In this document: positions 18,702-28,025 of the stretch, in pieces
Numbering within the stretch: the stretch's first letter is position 1
Layout: each line of letters starts with the position of its first letter
NCBI RefSeq assembly: GCF_000350225.1
Contig: NW_005179206.1
Coordinates: 1-64,000, forward strand
Reading direction: 5' to 3'
From: Chondrus crispus
Taxonomy: Eukaryota > Rhodophyta > Florideophyceae > Gigartinales > Gigartinaceae
DNA: 64,000 nt
Made by a program: the position numbers and the translations under genes
The notes under the pieces: generated by a model
The model's input: only the letters and a program-made list of their open reading frames with translations
What the model was told of the DNA's origin: nothing
The model's database searches: none

Positions 18702-21700
18702 ATGGATGACCAAAGCTCTGGATCGGTCAGAATCGAGAAGCTGACCGCATCTAACTTTTACATCTGGAAGCAGAAAATCCAGCTACTGCTTGCTCTCCGA
18801 GATGTCGATCAATACGTTTTTGATGATATCCCGGAGAATGCGACGTCAGATGACCGGAGAAAATGGATCCGTGGTGACGCAAAAGCAAAGGCAGTCATCG
18901 GACTCACGCTTTGTGATGACTACTTGCAACATGTGCGAGGGTGTAGCAGTGCGAAAGAGACATGGGAAGCAATTCTGAATGTGTTCGAGCGTCATACTTT
19001 GCTCAACAAACTTGCCGCGCGTCGCGACTTTTACACTGTATCCATGCTCCCATCCGAGAAAGTGCTCGTGTTCATCAATCGTGTGAAGCAACTTGCTGCC
19101 AGATTGCAGTCAATGAGTGTTGAGATTGACGATAAAGAAATTGCAATGGCTGTGTTGAATGGCTTGCCTTCACGATTCGATAACCTGATTGTTGCTCTTG
19201 ACGCACTTGGCAATGAAGATAAAGTGTTTGGACTCGAGTTTGTGAAGAGTCGTCTGCTGCAAGAAGAGCAACGAGAAAGCATGAAGACCGCTTCTGCTTC
19301 ATCACCACATGCACCTGCCCTTGTCAATCGTATGCCTATTCGACGCGATATGAAATGTACGAATTGCAATAGACATGGGCATACTGCAGCGCGTTGCTGG
19401 GGCAAGGACGTGAATGGGCGCCGACCTGCACCGCCAGATGGGTTTCGGTCACGCAACACTGGCTTAAAGCCAAGTGCATTCGTTTCTCGAGATGACAATT
19501 CTACTGCTGCCTTTGCGGAGAGTGACTTTACTTGCTTGCTTTCGACTTCCACTCCAGAAAAGAGGGCTGCAAACGCAAGGTCATGGCTTGTCGATTCCGG
19601 TTGCAGCGCTCACATTACGTTTGATCGCTCTTTGTTCGTTACGTATGAACAGATGCAATCTGGATCAGTCGAGATGGGCACGAAGGCTAGAGCTAATGTC
19701 GCTGGTCGCGGCGAGGTAGAATTCATGTTGAACGTCAACGGTAGTCCCCATCCTTGCAAATTGTCAAACGTTTTGCATGTCCCTGATTTCGAATACTCGC
19801 TACTGTCTGTGAGCCAAATGGTTTCGAAGGGTTTGCAAGTGTCATTTGAAAAAGACAAATGCATCGTTACTGCAGGATCAACTGTAGTTGCTACAGCGAG
19901 TCAAGTTGGGGATTTGTACATACTTGACGTCATGAATGAAACCTTTTCTGCTCACGTAGTTACCCTGCAGACGCTACATGAACGCATGGCCCATGTTAAT
20001 ATACAAGGAATCGCATCAATGATTCACAATAATGTGGTAAGTGGCATCAACGTTCGTCAAAGCGATGTGATCAGTGCAATGAATCCGAAGTCTGACAATC
20101 ACTCTCCCATTTGTCCTGCGTGTGTGTTTGGCAAAGCAACGCGATCAGTAATCCCAAAACAGCGATCATCGTCTCGAGCACAGAACTGTCTTGACTTGGT
20201 ACATTCTGACGTTTGCGGTCCGCTCGAAGTACAGTCCATTGGTGGTTCGAGATACTTCATTACATTTGTAGATGATCACTCGAACTGGGTAGTTGTGTAC
20301 ACGATGAGAAATAAATCTGAGGCGTTCGCAAAATACAAGTTGTATGAAAAGTTGGCTCAAACCCACACTGGTCGCAAAGTAAAGGTGCTTCGCACTGATC
20401 GAGGAGGAGAGTACTTGTCGACGGAATTCAAGTCGCATTTAGATTTAAACGGTACGCAGCACCAACTCACAACGGCGTACACCCCTGAACAAAACGGTGT
20501 TGCTGAACGTTTAAATCGAACTTTGATTGATCTTGTCCGCTCTATGCTTTCTCATAAACAGGTCAGTAAGCGATTCTGGGCCGAGGCTCTTGCCACTTCG
20601 GTATATGTACGTAATCGAGTTACTTCACGCGCTTTGCCCGTTAATACAACTCCGCACCACATTTGGATGAATTCTACTCCAAATGTTGGCCATTTGCGAG
20701 TATTTGGGTCAAAGTGTTGGTATACATTACCAAAATTAGAGCTCCGTAAGCTGGACTTGCGAGCGCGTGAAGCGATGTTTCTTGGGTACTCGCAATGCAG
20801 TAAGGCATACAAACTTTGGGACGGAGAGTTGAATAAAATTGTTGTGTCACGGGATGTCAAGTTTGATGAATCGACATGTGGTATGCATGACATTCCTGCA
20901 CACGAAGGTGATTCAATCAACTCTGATGTTGACGTTGTACTGCTCGATGGCGACAATGTGAATACAGCTGATACTGCAAATACGGATGAGGTCGGTTCTG
21001 AAGAGGATGAAGTTTCGGAGGAGGTTCTTGAAAACGATGGTGCTCATCCTGTAAGTGAGAATGATGAAGATGAAGATGATGTACCAACTGCCGTCGAAAC
21101 TCCGAATGTCACTCCTCCAACTCCGACTCCAGCTGTGCGAAGATCGTCCCGTGTCAGCAGACCTCCCGGATCATGGTGGAGGAGCAACGTTGCAGCTGCT
21201 CTTCTTTCACATGCGCATGTCGCTATTGAAGGTCCCAAGACTTTCAACCAGGCAACCAACGGTCCTAGAGCTGCATTTTGGCAGACCGGCATTGACAAAG
21301 AACTTGCCTCGCAGACCAAGAATCGGACTTGGAAACTTGTTCCTCGATCTGAGGCGTCAAACATCTTGACATCTCGATGGGTTTTCAATGTCAAGCAACT
21401 GCCTGATGCAAATGGCAATATAGTTGAAAGTGCAAAAGCCAGACTTGTTGCTCGTGGATTCCAGCAAGTGCAAGGTCTTGACTATACTGAGACATATGCC
21501 CCTGTCATAAAGTTTACCACTATTCGTCTACTTCTTGCCTTAGTTGCTCATTACGACCTTGAACTTCATCAGATGGATGTCGTGACTGCGTTTTTGAACG
21601 GCGACTTGAATGAAGACATCTACATGGAGCAACCCGAAGGGTGCATTGACAAAAGCAAAAGTGATCACGTGTGCAAACTTTTGAAAGCACTTTACGGTCT

Positions 21701-22811
21701 TAAACAAGCACCTCGTCAATGGCATACCAAAGTGGATGATTTCTTACTCGGTGAATTGGGATTCGAGACTTCGCGTAGTGATCCTTGTCTCTACATTAAA
21801 CGCATCGGTAACACTATCATGCTGATTGCACTTTATGTCGATGACTTGTTACTCGCCGGTAGTGATATCGATGCCATCAAATGGATGAAGGGGGAGCTTA
21901 ATAAACGGTTTGAGATGAAAGACCTTGGTGAAGCAAATGTCTGCATTGGTCTTGAAATTCAAAGGGATCGCAGCGCCAAGACGTTGAGTCTCACTCAAAC
22001 TAAGTATGCATCAAAAGTGCTTGAGCGTTTTGGAATGTCAACGTGTAACCCCTCTCCGACTCCAATGGAACAAGGTCACACAACCACGATTTCAACCGAA
22101 AACGACTCCGAAACAAATGCACCGTATCGTGAGGCAGTGGGATCCCTGATGTACTTGATGGTTGGCACTCGTCCAGACTTGGCATATGCGATTGGAAAGC
22201 TTTCTCAACATTCTGCCAACCCATGTGAGTCACACTGGGCAGGTGTGAAACGGGTAATGCGATACGTGCAAGGGACTCGAAACTTGGGAATCGTGTTTGA
22301 CAATAAATCTAAATCGCCGGAGTTGTTCGGCTTCAGTGATGCTGACTGGGCCGGTTGTTCAGAGTCTCGCAAGTCGACCAGCGGATATGTTTTCAAGTTC
22401 TGCGGTGGAGCGATCAGTTGGAGTTCCCGGAAACAGACTGTGGTTGCAACTTCGACGTGTGAAGCTGAGTACATTGCACTATGCGAAGCGTGTAAGGAGG
22501 CGACTTGGTTGCGTCAAGTGGTTGCTGATGTTCTTGGACTTGATTCTGATCCCACGATTGTGATGGGGTGTGACAATGCAGGGACTATTTCGTATGCACA
22601 GAATGAATCGGTCAACCGTCGTAACAAACATGTTGATGTGAAATACCACTATGTACGAGATGCAATTAAGAGAAACGTCATTTCTTTGTCGCATTGCCCG
22701 ACCACTTCCATGCCTGCAGATATCCTGACGAAAGCACTTGGGCGAGTTCTGTTCCAGAAGTTTGTAGAACTTCTAGGGCTTGCAGTAGCTACTTCTGATA
22801 AAAGCATGTGA
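18702..22811 (+). CDS. gag-pol: Copia C3 Gag-Pol polyprotein (about 1369 aa)
   Basis: A single complete frame; the start is taken at MDDQSSGSV (18702), with an alternative ATG at 18669. Order: Gag, CCHC knuckle (CTNCNRHGHTAARC, about 19357-19400), retropepsin VDSGCSAH (about 19590), integrase HERMAH...CPACVFGK and DD35E residues in HSDVCGP, TDRGGEY and QNGVAERLN (19978-20510), reverse transcriptase with GLKQAPRQW and LYVDDLLLAG (21700-21860), and RNase H with DADWAG, CEAEYIAL and ADILTKALG (22340-22740). It supplies all proteins needed for the copy-and-insert cycle of a Ty1/Copia element, usually processed by its own protease in virus-like particles. Confidence 0.95.
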   Translation: MDDQSSGSVRIEKLTASNFYIWKQKIQLLLALRDVDQYVFDDIPENATSDDRRKWIRGDAKAKAVIGLTLCDDYLQHVRGCSSAKETWEAILNVFERHTLLNKLAARRDFYTVSMLPSEKVLVFINRVKQLAARLQSMSVEIDDKEIAMAVLNGLPSRFDNLIVALDALGNEDKVFGLEFVKSRLLQEEQRESMKTASASSPHAPALVNRMPIRRDMKCTNCNRHGHTAARCWGKDVNGRRPAPPDGFRSRNTGLKPSAFVSRDDNSTAAFAESDFTCLLSTSTPEKRAANARSWLVDSGCSAHITFDRSLFVTYEQMQSGSVEMGTKARANVAGRGEVEFMLNVNGSPHPCKLSNVLHVPDFEYSLLSVSQMVSKGLQVSFEKDKCIVTAGSTVVATASQVGDLYILDVMNETFSAHVVTLQTLHERMAHVNIQGIASMIHNNVVSGINVRQSDVISAMNPKSDNHSPICPACVFGKATRSVIPKQRSSSRAQNCLDLVHSDVCGPLEVQSIGGSRYFITFVDDHSNWVVVYTMRNKSEAFAKYKLYEKLAQTHTGRKVKVLRTDRGGEYLSTEFKSHLDLNGTQHQLTTAYTPEQNGVAERLNRTLIDLVRSMLSHKQVSKRFWAEALATSVYVRNRVTSRALPVNTTPHHIWMNSTPNVGHLRVFGSKCWYTLPKLELRKLDLRAREAMFLGYSQCSKAYKLWDGELNKIVVSRDVKFDESTCGMHDIPAHEGDSINSDVDVVLLDGDNVNTADTANTDEVGSEEDEVSEEVLENDGAHPVSENDEDEDDVPTAVETPNVTPPTPTPAVRRSSRVSRPPGSWWRSNVAAALLSHAHVAIEGPKTFNQATNGPRAAFWQTGIDKELASQTKNRTWKLVPRSEASNILTSRWVFNVKQLPDANGNIVESAKARLVARGFQQVQGLDYTETYAPVIKFTTIRLLLALVAHYDLELHQMDVVTAFLNGDLNEDIYMEQPEGCIDKSKSDHVCKLLKALYGLKQAPRQWHTKVDDFLLGELGFETSRSDPCLYIKRIGNTIMLIALYVDDLLLAGSDIDAIKWMKGELNKRFEMKDLGEANVCIGLEIQRDRSAKTLSLTQTKYASKVLERFGMSTCNPSPTPMEQGHTTTISTENDSETNAPYREAVGSLMYLMVGTRPDLAYAIGKLSQHSANPCESHWAGVKRVMRYVQGTRNLGIVFDNKSKSPELFGFSDADWAGCSESRKSTSGYVFKFCGGAISWSSRKQTVVATSTCEAEYIALCEACKEATWLRQVVADVLGLDSDPTIVMGCDNAGTISYAQNESVNRRNKHVDVKYHYVRDAIKRNVISLSHCPTTSMPADILTKALGRVLFQKFVELLGLAVATSDKSM

Positions 22812-22822
22812 TCGAGGGGGAG

Positions 22823-23761
22823 TGTTGTAATTCTACGACCACATGCTGATATGCATGACAAACGACGACAGGTATGACACGTGTAAAAGCAAAAACACTC
22901 TGCGTGACGAGCTGAGCAAGTTTGATTTTCAACGTGTACACGTGTGATTTCTGTACACGGTTGCACTCTACAGTACTTCAGGAGCACGTTTGGGTTTCGA
23001 CGTGTACACGTGTGAAATATGTACACGGTTGCGGTGTACAGTACAATCTGAGCATGTTTCATTTTCTCCGCCCGACACGTGTATGTCCTGGACACATGTT
23101 CTCATTACACTGTTGGACGCGTACAGTACGCCTGCAGTCTTACAGACAAAGTATAGAACCTTGGTGGCGGGTGCCTGGCACGTGCCAAAGGTTTACAGCG
23201 TCCATGGAGTGCAGCACGGGTACAGCAGGACACAAAGATACCGTTGGGCGAGTTTTGAATTCGTAAGGCAAAATGTGCACTGTTGTAATTGACAGTGGAC
23301 AGGACCTCACGAGAGATTCAGATTCATAAGGCAACGTGTGCGCTGTAAACAGTCCTTGCAGGATTGATTTGAATTCGTAAGGCAACGTGTGAGCTGTAAA
23401 CGTGCCTTACGAATTTGTGCCACGCTGGATTTGGAATAGTAAGGGAATTTGTGCTTTGCTGTGCTTTGTTGTACTGCCTTACTAATTTCTCCGTCATGAC
23501 AGTGCTAATTCGTAAGGCGGTTTTCTGTTCTGTTCGTTGGGCCATCGCCAGTTTGGCTGAGTAGCAAGACGGGCACATGTGTTAGAGCCAATACATTTGT
23601 AGTATGTGTGTCGTAGTGTTTGGTAGTAGAGTTCTAGAAGATTGCAGAAGTGTATAAGTAGTGCCAGAAGTTGGCGACTCAAAGTAAATCGGCACCCAAT
23701 CCTTCAACTTCACCTCATCAACCGTCCTTCGAATCCCCTTCGCCCCGCTGACCTACCATTA
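22823..23761 (+). repeat. L1 LTR (939 bp) shared by C3 and C4
   Basis: It starts TGTTGTAATTCTACGACC after the purine tract and ends ...GACCTACCATTA before GGTTATG. It carries the core promoter TATAAGTAGTGCC (23653), several ACACGTGT palindromes (22878-23090) and at least six copies of a TTCGTAAGG-type motif (23262-23520). Both ends are confirmed by solo copies with target duplications at 47585 and 51642. Confidence 0.92.
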
Positions 23762-24693
23762 GGTTATGCTTAATAAACGGTTTGAGATGAAAGACCTTGG
23801 TGAAGCAAAAGTCTGCATTGGTCTTGAAATTCAAAGGGATCGCCGCGCCATGACGTTGAGTCTCACTCAAACTAAGTATGCATCAAAAGTGCTTGAGCGT
23901 TTTGGAATGTCAACGTGTAACCCCTCTCTGACTCCAATGGAACAAGGTCACACAACCACGATTTCAACCGAAAACGACTCCGAAACAAATGCACCGTATC
24001 GTGAGGCAGTGGGATCCCTGATGTACTTGATGGCTGGCACTCGTCCAGACTTGGCATATGCGATTGGAAAGCTTTCTCAACATTCCGCCAACCCATGTGA
24101 GTCACAGTGGGTAGGTGTGAAACGGGTAATGCGATACGTGCAAGGGACTCGAAACTTAGGAATCATGTTTGACAATAAATCCAAATCGCCGGAGTTGTTC
24201 GGCTTCAGTGATGCTGACTGGGCCGGTTGTTCAGAGTCTCGCAAGTCGACCAGCGGATATGTTTTCAAGTTCTGCGGTGGAGCGATCAGTTGGAGTTCCC
24301 GGAAACAGACTGTGGTTGCAACTTCGACGTGTGAAGCTGAGTACATTGCACTATGTGAAGCGTGTAAGGAGGCGACTTGGTTGCGTCAAGTGGTTGCTGA
24401 TGTCCTTGGACTTCATTCTGATCCCACGATTATGATGGGGTGTGACAATGCAGGGACTATTTCGTATGCACAGAATGAATCGGTCAACCGTCGTAACAAA
24501 CATGTTGATGTGAAATACCACTATGTACGAGATGCAATTAAGAGAAACGTCATTTCTTTGTCGCATTGCCCGACCACTTCCATGCCTGCAGATATCCTGA
24601 CGAAAGCACTTGGGCGAGTTCTGTTCCAGAAGTTTGTAGAACTTCTAGGGCTTGCAGTAGCTACTTCTGGTAAAGCATGTGATCGAGGGGGAG
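23762..24693 (+). pseudogene. Copia C4, internally deleted unit: RT end and RNase H
   Basis: Between two L1 LTRs lies only the start of a primer site and the C-terminal reverse transcriptase plus RNase H region (DADWAG, CEAEYIAL, ADILTKALG). It is nearly identical to the same part of A3, so it is recent. Lacking gag, protease and integrase it can only be a non-autonomous or dead copy. Confidence 0.9.
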
Positions 24694-25632
24694 TGTTGTA
24701 ATTCTACGACCACATGCTGATATGCATGACACACGACGACAGGTATGACACGTGTAAAAGCAAAAAAACTCTGCGTGACGAGCTGAGCAAGTTTAATTTT
24801 CAACGTGTACACGTGTGATTTCTGTACACAGTTGCACTCTACAGTACTTCAAGAGCAAGTTTGGTTTTCAACGTGTACACGTCTGAAATATGTACACGGT
24901 TGCGGTGTACAGTACAATCTGAGCATGTTTCATTTTCTCCGCCCGACACGTGTATGACCTGGACACATGTTCTCATTACACTGTTGGACGCGTACAGTAC
25001 GCCTGCAGTCTTACAGACAAAGTGTGGAACCTTGGTGGCGGGTGCTTGGCACGTGCCAAAGGTTTACAGCGTCCATGGAGTGCAGCACGGGTACAGCAGG
25101 ACACAAAGATACCGTTGGGCGAGTTTTGAATTCGTAAGGCAAAATGTGCACTGTTGTAATTGACAGTGGACAGGACCTCACGAGAGATTCAGATTCATAA
25201 GGCAACGTGTGCGCTGTAAACAGTCCTTGCAGGATTGATTTGAATTCGTAAGGCAACGTGTGAGCTGTAAACGTGCCTTACGAATTTGTGACACGCTGGA
25301 TTTGGAATAGTAAGGGAATTTGTGCTTTGCTGTGCTTTGTTGTACTGCCTTACTAATTTCTCCGTCATGACAGTGCTAATTCGTAAGGCGGTTTTCTGTT
25401 ATGTTTGTTGGGCCATCGCCAGTTTGGCTGAGTAGCAAGACGGGCACATGTGTTAGAGCCAATACATTTGTAGTATGTGTGTCGTAGTGTTTGGTAGTAG
25501 AGTTCTAGAAGATTGCAGAAGTGTATAAGTAGTGCCGGAAGTTGGCGACTCAAAGTAAATCGGCACCCAATCCTTCAATTTCACCTCATCAACCGTCCTT
25601 CGATTTCCCTTTGCCCCGCTGACCTTCCAGTA
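24694..25632 (+). repeat. L1 LTR (939 bp) shared by C4 and A3
   Basis: Same ends and length as 22823-23761, apart from scattered substitutions; it ends ...CTTCCAGTA against the A3 primer site. The TATAAGTA core promoter is at 25524. It serves as 3' LTR of C4 and 5' LTR of A3. Confidence 0.92.
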
Positions 25633-25646
25633 GGTTATGGGCCCAG
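25633..25646 (+). promoter_or_regulatory. Copia A3 primer binding site
   Basis: GGTTATGGGCCCAG directly after the L1 LTR, complementary to the initiator tRNA-Met anticodon arm. Confidence 0.88.
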
Positions 25647-25987
25647 TTCAACGTTATTATTCCGCTGTGTGAGTGCTCGTTCTCAGTTTCTGCTGCCGTT
25701 TTCGTGTTTGTTTCTGCTGTCGTTCTCGTTTTGGTCTCCGCTGTCGTTCTCGTTTTGGTTTCTGCTGTCGTTTCCGCCGCCGTTTTCATTGCCGCCGTCG
25801 TTCGTTTCGCTCTATCGTCGTCTACTTGCTGTCGTTATCATCTTGGTCGTTCGTCTCTGTCTACCTGCTGTCGTATCAACTTGGTGGATCTTCTTCGTGT
25901 CTGTTGCAGCTTGGTCTTGGCAATCGTTGTGTGAGCTGTGGGTGTAGTCCCTAGTCGCCAACGTACCATATCAATCCAAGAAGACTG

Positions 25988-27251
25988 TAATGGTAGGTTC
26001 GGAGGGGCAAGGGAAAGAAGGAAGGCAGGTTGATGTGTGTGAGTGAAGGAGTTGGTACCGAGGTTTACTTTGAAGCCGTTTTCCTGCGATACTTATACAC
26101 TTCGAGTGCTACACTATCGCTCTACTCCGACTCCCAGTAAACCATACTCTACTATGCGCGACCAAGCGCGGTCCTCTTGTGGCCCGACCATACTGTTCGA
26201 TTTCCACCTTACGAATCGATTCGTAACTATTAGCTCACAACTATTTCTACACATTCCAAATGACTGTAAACCATGGCCCTATGCATGCAACTGTTTCACA
26301 CCTTACTAATCTGCATCCAGTCATGCCAGACTTCATTGTTGTGCAACGAACAACTTGGCACTTGTCTATTTCCAACAACGCAAACGTCTTTCATATCACA
26401 ATCGCCATACGTATCCTTGTTTCTCACCTTACTAATTTCGCCAAGCACTGTCAGATAATTATGGCAAGTTATAACAATGTGCATCCAGACTTTCTACACA
26501 ACTCACATGAGAATACATGTAAATCACACGAGTACTGTCATGAACTTGCATCCAACGGCGCACCATGACGAGAGCACAGTGCAACGGCGCGTGCTCACGC
26601 AAGACTCGCATACAGCGTGACGCGTACACAGAATAATCGCACAACTGTATTCCTCTCGCGAGAAGTACTTGTTGTACTTTTGATTCACATGTACTGTACT
26701 CGGACACGCGCAGGATCGCAAACAGTCTGACACTGTAAAACTGTAAACCCTCATGTGCATACACCTGGATGCGTGTACATGTGTACGTACACGAATCCAC
26801 CTGGCGACGTGTACATGTGTACACGGGATACATGTGTCCCGCCCGGGGGCCCCATGCAATTACCCATTACAACCATGGCAAACCACTTGAAACCCCCAAA
26901 ACAACGTAATTATGGCATATACAGGCCATTTAAAGTACATCACAAGGCCAATGACGCACACGTGGACAACGCTCGACCAATAGATTTGCAGCATTAGATC
27001 TGAGGGCCAATAGAATTGCAGTATTTCCTGTGTAGTCTATAGTGCTACGGGCCAAGGTTCCACTTGGCAAAACTATGCAAATTTGCATGACCCTCCGAGA
27101 GGCCACTTTCGTCCCCGGAACCCCAAAATCTGGGATTTTACACGTGTGATGTCGTGATATGGGTAAGAGCGCCCGGACCGTGCAGTCATGTACACGTGTC
27201 ACTCGATTTTGACCTTTTCAGATAACAGCATGTGGTCGCACATTTTCAATA
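25988..27251 (-). repeat. Solo L2 LTR (1264 bp) in the A3 leader
   Basis: On the plus strand it reads TAATGGTAGG ... CATTTTCAATA and is flanked by the 5-bp duplication GACTG (25983-25987 and 27252-27256). C3 has the uninterrupted site AAGAAGACTGCCCTTCG. It therefore has termini TATTG...CATTA in element orientation and no internal region: a solo LTR. Short open frames inside are not genes. Confidence 0.95.
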
Positions 27252-27256
27252 GACTG

Positions 27257-28025
27257 CCCTTCGATCACGCCGGTGATCGTCGTAGCTGCCGATACCCTCG
27301 CTCTTGGTGAAAGGCTTGTGCCATTGGAAATCTGACTTGAGCGAGGGTCCGACCAAGAATCGTCGAGAGACGAAACACTGATCCTCGGGGAGGATCACAG
27401 TGTACTGGTCTAGTCGATCCGCACTCTGCCTTCGGGAGGTGCGTCGGCGGTGTGGGTAACGCTCTCGGTATTAGCCCTATAGGTACGACTTCGGTCCCCT
27501 GGGTGAAGAGAATACGTGCCTAAACACTGAACCTCTCACTATACGTGTATAAGGTCGCGTACCTTGATTAAGTTCGCACGGAAGAGGGTGACCCTAGGCG
27601 TGATTGTGAACAAATCACACGAGTACGACGAAGGCAGTTTCATTCTTGTGTTGTGGGAAACCTCATTGGGGTAGTACCGTATCAAGTTTGGACAAGCCGA
27701 TTTCGGTTGCAGGGACCGTTCGCGGTAGTGACCAAAAGTCCTGGTTCGTCTACAGGCAAAGTGTTGTGCTTACTCGTGGCACGTTTGATTTAGTTCACAG
27801 TCGAAAGACCCGCACTGGCCGACACACAGGGGTAGCGCCCTAAGGCATTTTTAAGAAGAATACGCTTGTTCCACTCCGCCGGGAACAAGCACCAAGAACG
27901 TTTCCGAGTAATCGCTACAAACTTCCTATACGGGTGGGCTTGCCATTGTGTTGACTATCGGTTAACGGCTTGGGATCCCGGAACGGAAGACCTTGTATAC
28001 TCGAAGGGTACATCCATTCGGCGAA
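27257..28025 (+). other. Copia A3 leader, distal part
   Basis: Continuation of the leader after the solo LTR, closely matching C3 18,000-18,700, including the GAGCGAGGG and GATCCTC hairpins and the 65-codon upstream frame at 27646-27843. Confidence 0.75.

Larger units (their letters stand above)
17555..23761 (+). mobile_element. Copia C3, near-complete (LTR type L1)
   Basis: Primer site (17555-17568), leader, a complete gag-pol frame (18702-22811), polypurine tract GAGGGGGAG and a 939-bp 3' LTR (22823-23761). The normal 5' LTR is absent; the 107-bp block at 17448 stands in its place. The 3' LTR is also the left LTR of the next unit, C4. The coding part looks whole and is nearly identical to C2, so it is recent. 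Confidence 0.9.

Noticed and set aside
26043-26833. Small frames in L2 LTRs, repeated at 53289, 59463 and elsewhere
   Set aside because: They lie in LTR control sequence, overlap on both strands and recur only with the LTR.
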